Shown: piece after piece, positions 11,860 to 23,029 of the stretch
How the letters are laid out: each line of letters starts with the position of its first letter
Numbering within the stretch: the first letter of the stretch is position 1
Source: Bostrychus sinensis
Lineage: Eukaryota > Chordata > Actinopteri > Gobiiformes > Eleotridae
Assembly (NCBI GenBank): GCA_020698575.1
Contig: CM036250.1
Location: 29,215,500-29,279,499, forward strand
Direction: 5' to 3'
Length of the DNA stretch: 64,000 nt
The notes under the pieces: generated by a model
Told to the model about the DNA's origin: nothing
Seen by the model: the letters and a program-made list of their open reading frames with translations, nothing else
Databases searched by the model: none
Program-made: the position numbers and the translations under genes

Positions 11860-12900
11860 AGAATACAGTATATAATAAAAAAAATGTATTTAGTAGAATA
11901 TGATAGTATTTATTATGGTATAGAGTTATATATTACTGAATTTGGCTGAACATACCCAGTCCTATACTTACATTACAGTATGTAATTGTAATTTTGGGCT
12001 ATATAAAATAAAAGACTATTCTAATAGTGTGTTATGTATAGAAGCATATAGTGATTTTGGGTCTACTCTAGTCTAGTAGAAGAATAGTAGAAAGTATAGA
12101 GTGGTATAATATAGTGTTGTATAGTGGGTAAAATAAATGTCTTCTATCTAGTATAGTATAGTTTAGTAGAGTATTATAAATTGTGTGATATATAGTATAA
12201 TATTTAGTATAGTGAGGAGCTTTACTTCATCTTATACATAAAATATTATATATTATAGTACAGTACAGTGTAGTTTAGTGTGAACAGATTTTAAGAACCA
12301 AAAAAGGGGCACTTTCTTTTTCACTAATCACAGGTGCATTTGAACTCACCAAGTGACAAAAAAACTTGAGAAATCCATACAATTTTATCTCATGTATTTA
12401 AAGTACATGTTGATAGGGCTTAAGTTTCAATTGTAATGTTAATTTATTAATAAAAATAATGACATAGTAAATCATTTAAATGTTTGACAAAAGTCCTTAG
12501 GCAAATGTGTTTTAGGTTCCCTGTGCTTTTCTGTAGGTTAAACTGTAGACAATTGGGACAAGGAGCCTAAAACTCGGACTGTCTCTGTTAAATAGGGATG
12601 CGTGGTCACCCTATAGTACAATATAGATTGGAAAATAAATGTCTTGTCTACCTGTATGTTATGTAAAGTGTAGTGATTTTGGGCTATAAAAGTCTAATCT
12701 AGTCTAGAAATAAATTTGGCTGAACACAAATTAATGTAATAATATAGTGAAGTACAGTATTATCTAGTTACTAGTTTAATTTATCTAGGTATATATTTCA
12801 GAAATGTTAAGAACTGTACAATGGATAACATGGTGATTTTGGGCGAAACTAAAATAAACAGTATAGTCTACCACTGTATAATACTATAAATTCCAGTCCA
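11860..12900. repeat. Degenerate AT-rich long-period repeat
   Basis: The motif GTGATTTTGGG recurs at about 12051, 12671 and 12832, with a variant (gtaattttgggctat) at 11988. TTGGCTGAACA recurs at 11942 and 12718. Many intervening tatagtatagt words suggest old tandem expansion. No coding potential. It lies in what would be npbwr2 intron 1. Confidence 0.55.
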
Positions 12901-13143
12901 ATGCACGGTTACTCTGTAGAATCTAGGAAACAGATGGATTTCTTCTGTTAATTACTTTCCACTCTGGGCTGTATCTGTATTTGTTCTTGAAAACGTGTCT
13001 TGCCCTCTCTTTGCTCTCCTTCCTCCGCACTTGTTGCCCGGTATGGCACGCACACATTACGTTTGACTGGATATTTGACTAATCCCTGTCGTGTGTGTGT
13101 GTGTTGTGTCTGTGTGTGTCTCTTTGCTCTTTTTGTTGCTCAG

Positions 13144-13529
13144 ATTTTGTGATGCGTCGTCCGTGCGTAATAAGCTCTTCTTGGCTCCGTTTCCAGTGAG
13201 CAGAGGAAACGCAGAGAAGACACACGGCCACACCAAACTACCACTGACCTTCGACCGCCTTGGGAGCAAACGAAATGGACTCTCCGACCTCACGGGGGCT
13301 TAATATGGAGAGAGAGAGATGAAGAGGATGAATTGGACAAGATTTGCTCAGTAAACGGACATTTGTACTTCAAAAAAAGATACTTTTACAATGAAGAAAT
13401 ATCTAATACGGACTTGCATTCAACGGATTCGTGTTTTGTTTTGTAAAAGATGTGGACTCAAGGACCGTTCGTAAATGGATCATGACTTCCTGATTTTTTC
13501 CTCTGTAAATATAATTGTACAGCCAGCTG
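13144..13529 (+). other. Candidate npbwr2 non-coding exon 2
   Basis: A pyrimidine-rich tract ending GTTGCTCAG (13143) is a strong acceptor, and CAGCTG|GTGAGT at 13529 is a strong donor. The next acceptor, TTTTAACAG at 13858, would lead into the exon holding the npbwr2 start codon at 13941. The segment has several stops and no recognisable peptide, as expected for a 5' leader. Inferred from splice signals only. Confidence 0.35.
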
Positions 13530-13940
13530 GTGAGTCTCATGGAAATGCTACTCATTATTAATACAATTACCCATAATTCCTTGTGTTGTAAAAAGGACTT
13601 TGTAGCTGTTTTTCATTAAGTGAACTGTAACTAATGTGAAAGCTGCAAATTTTGGATGTCTTGCCTCAAAACTACATAGACTTTTAATGGGAACTACAAC
13701 TCGACCACTCAGCTACTAAACTTTTTTTTTTTTTTTTTTTTGACTTTTTTGCCAAATACTTGTGGCTAGAAGTCATAATTTTTACATAACTTGGACAAAA
13801 AGAAATTGTACTTTGAATGCTGTGCGTGGATTTATGCTTTAATTGCTCATTTTAACAGAGACAGATGTACTTTACTGCAGCTACCAAAAGGACGCCGTCA
13901 TTTTTTGCCCTGAAGTAATCACATACATTTAAAACTCAAC

Positions 13941-14954
13941 ATGGAGAACGTATCAATGTTATACACTGCACCTCTCATGTGCAATGAATCGGACTACTAC
14001 TCCCTAAATCCTGGAAACCGCTCGGACCTGAACTGCACTCCACCATCTGAATTTTACTTCTACGCCGATCTCTATGTAATTTTACCAGTCATTTACTCTG
14101 TTATCTGCGCTGTCGGACTTACGGGCAACACTGCGGTCATATATGTGATCCTCAAAGCTCCCAAGATGAAGACTGTGACCAATATGTTCATTTTAAACTT
14201 AGCCATTGCTGACGATTTATTCACCTTAGTTTTGCCAATCAACATTGCTGAACATTTGCTCCACTACTGGCCATTTGGGGAGGTTCTGTGCAAAATTATC
14301 CTTAGCATCGACCACTACAACATCTTCTCAAGCATCTATTTCCTCACGGTCATGAGCATAGACCGCTACTTGGTTGTTTTATCTACGGTAAGGTCCAAGC
14401 GGATGCCTTATCGCACGTACAGAGCAGCCAAAATCATCTCTTTGTGCGTTTGGGTGCTTGTAATCCTCATTGTGATGCCTTTTACAGTTTTTGCTAGCGT
14501 CTATGTCAACCCAAACGACGAGCGTAAAAGCTGTGTCCTTAGTTTCCCCAGCCCGGAAAGCTTGTGGTTCAAAGCTAGCCGTATATACACGCTAATTCTC
14601 GGATTCGCCATTCCCGTGTCGACCATCTGCATCCTCTACACCATGATGCTGTACAAGCTGAGGAACATGCGACTAAATAGCAACGCCAAAGCGCTAGACA
14701 AAGCCAAGAAGAAAGTCACTATTATGGTTTTTATCGTCCTGGCAGTGTGCCTGTTTTGCTGGACGCCGTTTCACCTTAGCACCATCGTGGCGCTAACCAC
14801 AGATCTGCCGACCACGCCGCTACTAATCGGGATCTCCTACTTCATCACTAGCTTGAGCTACGCTAACTCCTGCCTCAATCCGTTTCTCTACGCATTTTTG
14901 GACGACAGTTTTAGAAAGGCATTTAAGAAGATGCTGGAGTGCAGACCGGCTTGA
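13941..14954 (+). CDS. npbwr2: Neuropeptides B/W receptor type 2 (class A GPCR)
   Basis: Cell-surface receptor for neuropeptides B and W, members of this family coupling mainly to Gi in brain and endocrine tissue. The intact 337-residue frame has an N-terminal tail with four N-glycosylation sequons (N3, N15, N26, N31) and seven hydrophobic helices at roughly 44-70, 80-103, 116-138, 161-184, 212-236, 257-280 and 294-318. Family landmarks are D91 in helix 2, a DRY motif (141-143), the C117-C198 disulfide pair, CWTP in helix 6 (273-276) and NPFLY in helix 7 (313-317). C334 in the tail may be palmitoylated. Segments AEHLLHYWPFGE, DHYNIFSSIYFL and TVRSKRMPYRTYR fit NPBWR2 better than NPBWR1. Length is normal and the coding region is intronless. 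The start is the first ATG with a good context (caacATGG). Confidence 0.93.
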   Translation: MENVSMLYTAPLMCNESDYYSLNPGNRSDLNCTPPSEFYFYADLYVILPVIYSVICAVGLTGNTAVIYVILKAPKMKTVTNMFILNLAIADDLFTLVLPINIAEHLLHYWPFGEVLCKIILSIDHYNIFSSIYFLTVMSIDRYLVVLSTVRSKRMPYRTYRAAKIISLCVWVLVILIVMPFTVFASVYVNPNDERKSCVLSFPSPESLWFKASRIYTLILGFAIPVSTICILYTMMLYKLRNMRLNSNAKALDKAKKKVTIMVFIVLAVCLFCWTPFHLSTIVALTTDLPTTPLLIGISYFITSLSYANSCLNPFLYAFLDDSFRKAFKKMLECRPA

Positions 14955-15412
14955 ATGTGTGCGCTAAAGCTAATTGCGAACTCCATTTATTCTTTAGGAG
15001 TCTTTGTTGAGGAAAACTGGGGTTAAAAAGGCAGACTTGCAATTGATGGATTTGTTTGCATTTGCAGTAGGCAGCGTTCCACAATATTCACACCTTAAAA
15101 AGAATGAATATGACATATTATAAGGCAACATGATGCAAAAGACAGGGTTTCATCTCAACTTTGGACTACTTCGCCAAGCTTTGTGAGAAAAAAAGATGGC
15201 TTTTTAGATACTAGTAGCGCCACCTGCTGTTGAATGAGAGAACTGCAAAAGCACAATCCAGCATATTTGTTTTATGACCAACATTGTTCCTTTCATTCAT
15301 ATCACAGTAATTTTCTAACTTCAAGCACTTTATTGTTTTCATCTGACCCCAAACTCTACTTACGCAAGGATTATAAGAAAATATTGGTCCAAACTGTAAT
15401 CTTGTACCAACC
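14955..15412 (+). other. npbwr2 3' flank / probable 3' UTR
   Basis: No further coding sequence is visible. A polyadenylation site could not be fixed with confidence, so the extent of the 3' untranslated region is unknown. Confidence 0.4.
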
Positions 15413-15416
15413 TTAA

Positions 15417-15940
15417 TGGGATAGGGACAATATTCTGTAAATGAAGGTCTAGGCCATTGTTAGCACACTCTCAGTTTGGAGAAGCAGACAGGAGCAATGT
15501 TGGCTTTGTGTTATGTAAGGTTGCTAATAGGACCAAAGAAACTACAACTTCAAAAAGTACTATTAGTGCAAGTCATTGAAAATTATTCATTAATTTCATT
15601 CATTTTCTACCGCTTATTCCCATTAGGGGTCGCGGGTGACTGGAGCCTATCCCAGTAACTTTGGGCCGTAGGCGGGGTACACCCTGGACAGGGGCCAGCT
15701 TGTCGCAGGGCTGACACAGAGACACACACAGACAGACAACCATTCACTCTCACATTCATTCTCATTGAAGATTAAAACATGCATTTATTAGAAATTAATT
15801 TTTTGTTGTTGTTTGTTTTGTTTGACCAAAAACTGCATTGGTCAAAATCACTTTTTACAGCCCTGAGGTGTTACTCCTGTCTGCTTCTCCAAATTGGGAG
15901 AATATGCTGTTATCTCTACAGAATTCCTATTCCTTCATGA
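15417..15940. mobile_element. TTAA-flanked long-TIR MITE, diverged copy
   Basis: The left end follows TTAA (15413-15416) as TGGGATAGGGACAATATT. It carries the family marker TTTGGAGAAGCAGACAGGAG at 15476, and its inverted counterpart CTCCTGTCTGCTTCTCCAAA lies at 15873-15892. The outer right end is decayed. Same family as the better copy at 18041-18639. Confidence 0.6.
15591..15772 (+). repeat. Dispersed fish repeat, best copy in the window
   Basis: The block contains cattttctaccgcttattcc, ggggtcgcgggtgactggagcc, ggcggggtacaccctggaca and a cagacagacaaccattcac end, a very common interspersed sequence in teleosts. It lies between the arms of the 15417-15940 MITE. Family assignment was not attempted. 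Confidence 0.65.
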
Positions 15941-16024
15941 AAAAAAAAAAAAAATTACACATTGCAAATTCTACTTTCACAGTGAATGATTGTCTTGTCT
16001 GTGTATGCCACTGCATTAGTCCTG

Positions 16025-16110
16025 TGACTAACTGGCCACTGTCCAGGGTGTACCCCATCTAAAGCCCTTAGTTCCTGGGATATGCTCCAGTCACCCCCAA
16101 AATACTGAAG
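16025..16110 (-). repeat. Dispersed fish repeat, inverted partial copy
   Basis: The complement reads gactggagcatatcccagg and ggggtacaccctggacagtgg, matching 15591-15772 in opposite orientation. Confidence 0.6.
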
Positions 16111-16801
16111 CTTGCCTCATAGCGTACGATCTATTCAAACTTTGGTCTGGAAAATGGAAATATCCTATCGCAACATTCTGCCAATTGCATATTTTTGCGC
16201 TACATGATGCCTGCCAATGTTTGTAAAGCTCGGTTAAGCTAATCATAATTAACAGCAATGATGTGAGTCTGAAGCAGTTTGACATCTCATTTAATTTGCT
16301 TTAGCCAGAAATCTCAGTGCAACATTTTTATATTTTCATGGATTTTGTTTTGCACTTTTGCAATCATCTACAGCTCAAAAAGCATCCTGATCATTACAGG
16401 CTGCTGAAATGACCAATACCATTTGCAATAAACAGCTAATTGATTTTTTGCTAATTAACAGCTATTGCTACTGTATGGCTGAATTGAAGTGAGAAGTGCC
16501 CGGTCATGACCTACTGTGTGGGAAAATGCACCAGGACTAACAAGGGATGCTCTCCAAGGACATTGACAGCTGCCACGGAGGGAATAGATATGAGTCCATG
16601 CAGCGCCATTGATTTGTATGCTGTCAATCAAATCAATAAAATTATAAAAGTCAGGGTTGGGAGATTGTATCAAATGCTGTAGCCCATTAGAAGAAATCAA
16701 TGCTTGACAAATAGTAGCTTTTAACCATATTGAAACCATATACAGTATATATATATATCATTGATTATACGCTGTCCATCAACTTGCTTTTGTATTCTGT
16801 T

Positions 16802-17656
16802 CAGAGGTGAAAAGTACATACAATGAGATTAGAGCAGTGATTTTCAAGCTTTGCACACCAAGTACCACCTGGGCTTTCGGATTTCCGTCTTAAAATGACT
16901 AAACCAGATGTAACGCAGGACTAAACCAGATATAAACTGGGACTAACTTAAGGCTAAACCAAGAATAAACCAGGTCTAAACCAAGTGTATATCAGGACCA
17001 AACCAGAACTTAGCCAGGACAAAACCATGTCAAAACCATCTCTAAACCAAGAATAAATCAGAACTCAACCAGGTCTAAACCAGGACAAATTCAGGTCAAA
17101 ACCAAGAATAAACCAGAGCTAAACCAGGACCAAACCAGGTCTAAACCAGGACTAATTCAGGTCCAAACCAAGAACAAATTGGGACTAATTCAGGTCTAAA
17201 TCAAGAATAAATCAGGTCTAAACCAAGAATAAATCAGGTCTAAACCAAGAATAAATCAGGTCTAAACCAAGGCTTAAGTGGTCCACACTTCAATAATGGA
17301 TCAAGCTCTAACTTAAAACTAAACTAGGACCCCCGAGTACCTCTGGAAGAGGCCCATGTACCACAGTTTGAGAAACACTTTTATAGGTAACATTTTTGAA
17401 CATGTACTTTTACGTTTTCTACATACTTTTACTTGATTAGTAAGTCTGTGATATAAGTTAAATTATTTTTTTCCTCAGTGGCAGAGTGGGTAGTATTTTG
17501 CCTTGCCATCAGCAGTTTTGAGCCAGGAGTAGTAATAGTACAGCAGGAATACTCGTAGCAGTAATTTTTCACCTAAATTTGTACTTTTACCTCTACTATT
17601 GTGAAGTAGCAGTACTTTAACTTGAGCACAGATTTGGAGTACTTCTACCACCGCTG
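16802..17656. mobile_element. hAT-like AAGTAC-type element interrupted by another element
   Basis: The left end CAGAGGTGAAAAGTAC (16802) and right end gagtacttctaccaccgctg (ending 17656) are compatible inverted termini of the AAGTAC-type family. Interior motifs acttttacttgatta and gtactttaacttgag support this. The flanking 8-mers match at only 5 of 8 positions. The 16835-17380 element sits inside it. Confidence 0.5.
16835..17380. mobile_element. hAT-like non-autonomous element filled with an AAACCAGGACT minisatellite
   Basis: The left end is CAGTGATTTTCAAGC followed by a caagtaccacct segment. The right end is gtaccacagtttgagaaacact, whose complement is a matching inverted terminus. Between them (about 16900-17330) lie roughly 30 degenerate units of 11-14 bp, core (A)CTAAACCAGGAC/TCT. 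A copy at 45290-45881 has the same ends and an approximate 8-bp target duplication. Confidence 0.65.
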
Positions 17657-18040
17657 CTTGTTTTATGCTGATCTTTCCAACCCTGACACTTGTAGCATAT
17701 AGGCCTGTGGTTCACAGTCAAAACAGGCAATGGGACAGGAGGGCTATGTAAAATAATATCATCTCTTCATTTTGTTTCATTAGCGTTTGTCCCCCCCTAG
17801 TGTTTGCAGGGGGCATTGCATAGAGCCATGTACAGACTTGTATATGAACACATGGTCACATAACATGGCAAATACGTTCATTTAAATGATTTAAAATGAT
17901 ACTGACAATTGTTTGGTTTTGGTTTTGCACATAAATGTACTTTGAAGGCACTATACTTTTGTCAGTATGAAGCAAAGACATGTATTACAATGTACTGTAC
18001 ATATGTTTTATAACAAAATGAATGAATGATGTATTCTTAA

Positions 18041-18639
18041 AGGGATAGCCTAGTATTTTGTAAAAAGTGATAAATGATTCCCTACAGTAGGTAATTATCA
18101 GCACTGGTTTGGAGAAGCAGACAGGAGCCATGATAAATCTTTATAGAAGCATTATGTTATATGTCATACAGTATATTAAGCTCGAGTACAGTTTTTTTTT
18201 TCCCAGGAACACACCATTTAGAACTTTTTTAAATTATTTTAAATTACTGAATAATTTCCTTTAAGTATCACAGCGGCAATACAATCATGAGAGTGTATGA
18301 AGTATTTATTCATTAAAATATAGTTAATTACATATTTATGCATTGCTACTGCTTTATAATGGTGAGTTATTCTATAGTGAAATATTTTCTATGGACCAAA
18401 CATTTAATTAGGCACTGAAGTGGTTAAGTGATTTAATGTTGAGTGTTTTTTTTTTGTTTTGTTTTTTTGTTTTGTTTTGTTTTTTTTTCTCCCCCATTAG
18501 CAGTCGCATGGTTTGTCTTTTGAGTCATTGCTCCTGTCTGCTTCTCCAAACTGGCGGTGTGCTGACAGTGTACTGTAAGGAATAAATTAGCTCCAATAGT
18601 ATTTAGTAAAGCAATTTAACAAAATTATTAACTATCCTT
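18041..18639. mobile_element. TTAA-flanked MITE with long terminal inverted repeats (best copy)
   Basis: Flanked by TTAA at 18037-18040 and 18640-18643. The left end AGGGATAG and the right end CTATCCTT start imperfect inverted repeats of about 110 bp. These run inward through TTTGGAGAAGCAGACAGGAG (about 18114) and its complement CTCCTGTCTGCTTCTCCAAA (about 18531). TTAA target use and the absence of a transposase suggest a piggyBac- or Kolobok-mobilised MITE; which one is not decidable here. Confidence 0.72.
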
Positions 18640-18643
18640 TTAA

Positions 18644-20900
18644 GAGACGTTTTATCGCTTAAACTATTTATTTGCCAACCAATTCTCAGTAAAGATTAGA
18701 ATTTAAGATGCATTAAATGTAAACTTCACCAGCAGGGGGAGTAATGAGCCGTTACCCCCAAATGTATAATAAAACCAAAAAAAAATGGACTAATTACCAA
18801 CTGAATTAAAGATAAAGATCAAACTAGTAATATAAATGTATCTGAATTAACATAAGATTATTTTTAAAAATTACTAATCCATAAATAAGTAAACTGTAAC
18901 AAAGAAAGATTAAGGTATTCATCAGTTTTAAGTATGTGAATATTAAATACATAACAGACATTAACACTAGCATATAAACTTATTAAACAATGTCATTTTA
19001 TTGTGAAAAAAAATTAGCAAGTTAATTGACTAAAAAAATGATACATCTTTTTTTCCAAATATTATTGTCAAAATATAAATAACTATTTGAATTTACATAC
19101 ATTTTAATTACACTGTAATCAGAAAAATAAATTATAACTGAATAAGATCAATGTATTCAGCAAATGTAAAATGTGTATTTTAAATCGAGTTTGAACTGAC
19201 ATTAAAAATCTAGTAAAAAAGTAAATACAATTTTAAATTTGTTTTTAATTTTTTAAATTGTGTCATAACAGTGCATTGAAAAGCATCACTTGTGCCATCG
19301 TCCTCCTCTGACTATTGAATTGTAAATATTTTCCTTGTAATTATATAGGCGAATGTATAATTAATGTATTGTATGATCACATGATCTTATTCCTTGTTTA
19401 TGACCTCTGACACCAATACAGTTATAAATCTGTGTAATTTATGCTGCCTGTAATTAAGAAACCATTTATTTGTGTACAATAGAAATGTGTCTGTCTGTTG
19501 CTTACGAATGGACTGATAAACATTATTTTTTCCAGCTCACTTGTCTTGTATTGTCTTTTAAAAATGCCTAATTAACATGTGGCTCCTATACGTTTGCACA
19601 GTTAAAGGTATATTTACTGAAGGGGCCCGACAGCTTTATTGTGTTTTCCGTTTGTTTGCTGTGTTTGGAGGTGCACAGATTGGATGTCACTGCAGCGAGG
19701 ACAAACAGATGGATTAGTGTTTCCTGTTTCAAAGGTCTCAGAGCAGGTGGAGAATACAAGCCATACAAGCCTGCTATATACTCTCTGTATTAAGGCAGGT
19801 GTCATGTTATTAATGCAAAGCTATAAATAACTAATAGCCCATAGAAAATGCATATAGACCCCCTTTTTTTATAGAATGGTAAATTTTGAATAAATTGTAC
19901 TAAGAGTAGTTTTTTCATAATATACATTTTACTTTTCCTTGTGTAACATTATTTTGAAGTGTTTACCACATCTGTTCCTTTGTATTAGTTGCAAAGTCTT
20001 TATGTTTTAAAAAAATTTGTGACTCTGGTGCCTTACTTTGTTATTTCATAAAGATGTCATTTATTTACAGGCCTATTCATTTTTATTATTATTATTTTTT
20101 GTTTATTTCTTTTGTTTATTGTTTAAAAAAATACCAGAATTTGCTCATCATTGTTTAAGTTTTTATACCCATCTATTCTAATTATATCAATACTAAAGAA
20201 AAACAGCAAAACAATCATCGAGGCTTCAGAGTGAACCCAGAGATAAAAGCTGCAGCCTGCAGCAGCTCTTCTAATTTTATGAAGACAGGAAACAAAAGGA
20301 TTTATTCCCAAAAACAGCCCTGATAGAAAAGACTATAAAAATAAAATAAATATGGCTGTTTAGGCTTTGTGTGACTGTGGTTATAGCTGTTATCTGTGAT
20401 ACAAGCTCTGTGACAGAGGCTCACTCTGATCATCGTGACATCAAAAACACACAAAACCACAATTAAATATAAAGGGGGGTTAACTTTACCAAAATAGCCT
20501 ATTGAGATGTGTTTGTTATATGAGCAGTTATTGCACTCTCCACAACAACAGAAAATACAGAGCCTGGGACTAGACCAGACCCCAAAACCACTAGAGAGAG
20601 CTAATGTACAAGAAATAACCCCAGGTGTCTCAGCTCTGTCTCTGGGGTTAATGCTGCTGTACAGCAGTAGTGTCCTGGGGAGAGGTCCTCGCAGCTACAC
20701 GGGACACAGGTGACTAAACTGAGACAGGCTCATTTGGGAGTAGCCCTAGCGGCCATGCCCCTCATTTCATGCTAATGAATTTCGCGTGAATACAAAATTC
20801 AATTCAAAATGGTCACGCGTCCATGTAGACGCAAATTTGACGCCAGATTTGCGTCCGGTGTGAACATACCATAAGACTTCCCTTTTAGAGCTAATCAGTT
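18644..20900. other. AT-rich intergenic DNA
   Basis: No gene recognised; strongly AT-rich with short stop-rich frames. The end of the block (about 20740-20880) has a cgcaaatttgacgccagatttgcgtc stretch and a gtgtgaacataccataag end that look like decayed DNA-transposon terminus. Confidence 0.5.
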
Positions 20901-20906
20901 ACAGAC

Positions 20907-21309
20907 TGTTATGTCTGGCTCAGGGCCATAACAGAAGAGGGGAGACCGAACCAAAGTTTCAAGCGCACAAATAAAGATTTATTAACCATAAAGAATATTA
21001 ACAAAACTATAATGGGGTGTGAGTGTCAGCATCAGTGGTGTTATGTAGGTGCTTGGATGTGCTGTGTGTGTATGTGAATGTGAATGTGTTGAAATGCAAA
21101 ATAAAAAGACAAACTCAAATGTGCATGGCGAGGGCCAAGGCAAGCAGCGAGCAGGAGGCAGCGCCGAGCAGAGAAGAGAGACCAACACAGGAGCAGGCAG
21201 GGCCTTTATGGGCCTGCACACAGGTGTAGTTTGTTGCAATCACCTGCACAAAGGAGGAGCAGCCGAGCAGGCAACCACAAGACATGATACAAGGCCCAGG
21301 GCCGTAACA
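20907..21309 (-). mobile_element. Solo LTR with perfect 5-bp target duplication
   Basis: The element is bounded by TG...CA (on the minus strand TGTTACGGCCC ... GACATAACA) and flanked on both sides by CAGAC (20902-20906 and 21310-21314). A 5-bp duplication with TG/CA ends is typical of LTR retrotransposon integration. Orientation is inferred from an AATAAA signal on the minus strand near 20978 and from a weak TATA-like CATAAAG upstream of it. At 403 bp with no internal region, it is a solo LTR left by recombination. Confidence 0.8.
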
Positions 21310-21360
21310 CAGACCTGAAATCAATTAACATAGTTAGTTGCTAGATGTTCTTCCAGCTGA

Positions 21361-22161
21361 TGCCTGGTTCACACTGCAAGATCTTAAAATTGTCGGAAGA
21401 TTTTCAAAACCTGAGAGACCCCACACATGGCGATAAAAAATGAAAGCTATCACAGGTTTGGTCCTACAGTGTGTGGTGTGCAGTCACACGGCAAAGACAA
21501 CACACCACACACCAACAGATTTCACTCACGAGCATTCCCAGGTCAGAGGGGAAATCTCACAAAACCTCATGAGATTAAACGTGACTTCGGTGTACACAAA
21601 CATGACCTACACAAACATGACCTACACAAACATGACCTACACAAACATGACGTACACAAACATGACCTACACAAACATGACCTACACAAACATGAAGTAC
21701 ACAAACATGACGTACACAAACATGGCAACTGCTATAGTTTGTGGACTATTTCTAACAGAGAAAAACAATACGAAAAGAAAAGGCGTTGGTTAAAGGAGTG
21801 GAGACAGCGTGAATATGCGCCATGACAGCTGTTTTGATTTTGGATTCCCCTCTGTGCTTCCATCACCTCGCTTTCTGATTGGCTACACGTCACATTCAGC
21901 AGGGTGCATGCTCGTTTGTCCTCGGGACACACCACACACACTGCGATATCGGGCCAAGACAATCCAACATGTTGAATATCCCTGATGTGAGATCGGAGCA
22001 GTCCTGACGTCCTTCTTAACACACCACACACAGCAGGAATATCTGATCAGATTATCTTTAGTGCCATTACAATAATCGATAATCGGGGCGACCTTAAGAT
22101 TGTCGGAAGCGGAGAATCGGGTCAAAAATCTGCATAATTATTTTGCCGTGTGAACCAGGCT
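21361..22161. mobile_element. Non-autonomous TIR element (GCCTGGTTCACAC family)
   Basis: The left end TGCCTGGTTCACACTGCAAG and the complement of the right end, AAGCCTGGTTCACACGGCAA, are inverted repeats; inner parts also pair (attgtcggaag on both arms). No transposase frame is present. The superfamily is not certain. It contains the 15-bp minisatellite at 21591-21724. Confidence 0.65.
21591..21724. repeat. 15-bp minisatellite, about 9 units
   Basis: The unit TACACAAACATGACC repeats nine times with substitutions only at the last positions (ACC, ACG, AAG, GGC). Because the period is a multiple of three it stays open in several frames and gives artificial HKHDL- or TNMTY-type repeat peptides. 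There are no spacers, so this is not a CRISPR array. Confidence 0.9.
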
Positions 22162-22189
22162 TAAATCTTTTTTTTTTTATTTCTTGCTT

Positions 22190-22420
22190 TTTCAGCCATT
22201 TGTTGCCCCTGTCCCAACTGTTTTGAGACCTGTAGCAGGCATCAAATTTGAAATGTGCATAAGTGTCAAATTTCTCAGTGTAAACATTTGTTATGTGATC
22301 TGTGTTCTATTGTGAATAAAATACTGGCTCACATGATTTTTAAAGTCTTTTAGTTTTCATTTTATTCAGATGTATAAAATGTCCCAATATTCCTGGAATT
22401 TGGGTTGTACAAAAAGCGTT
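22190..22420 (+). repeat. End of a common dispersed fish DNA-transposon repeat
   Basis: The segment cagccatttgttgcccctgtccc, then gtgaataaaatactggctcac and ttcctggaatttgggttgtac, is a recognisable terminal block of an abundant teleost interspersed repeat. Only the end is present. Family name not asserted. Confidence 0.5.
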
Positions 22421-23029
22421 CTTCACATGGTAAATGTGTCTCACGCAGCCTCATAAATGTATCATAACTGTGGAAGTCACTCAAGGTTTCACTTATGAAC
22501 ATGATGGACCAACACAATAAAACACAATAAAGCAGCAGAAGGACCCATAACGTGTCTTTGCTAGTCTACTAAATTTCTGAGTATGTCTCTGAACACTGGA
22601 CTAATGTTGTTCTGTCTGTTTAGTACTTAGTGCAGTTCAGTGTCTCTCCCAGTTTATTTGAAGTATAAGCATCAGCAGTCCAACAATGAATCACATGTAT
22701 GGTGCTCAACTCTGATTAAGAGAAATTCAAATAACTAAGGTTTGTCACTAAAAACTATGCAATTATCTCAAATACAGTTAGGAGCAAATAAAGAGTGAAA
22801 AATGATCCCTAGTGAATGAAAACTTTCACAACAGTATGTAAGGGCTTGACAAAAATCCAAAGTAAAATAAAGAGTAAAGTTAGAACATGAGGATTGCACT
22901 TGTTAAAGTTCACACAGTTATTTGATGTATTTATCATTAGAGAATTTAAAAACACTAAAATACATTTTCCTCCTTTACCTCCAATGTAAAAAACTAAAAT
23001 ATAATAAAATAAAGCCTATGCGTTGTCAT

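Noticed and set aside
21591..21724. CRISPR-like direct repeats
   Set aside because: Repeats are contiguous with no spacers, and the organism is a vertebrate.
21427..21825. Open frames with HKHDL or TNMTY repeat peptides
   Set aside because: Produced by the 15-bp minisatellite inside a TIR transposon; no start context, splice signals or known family.
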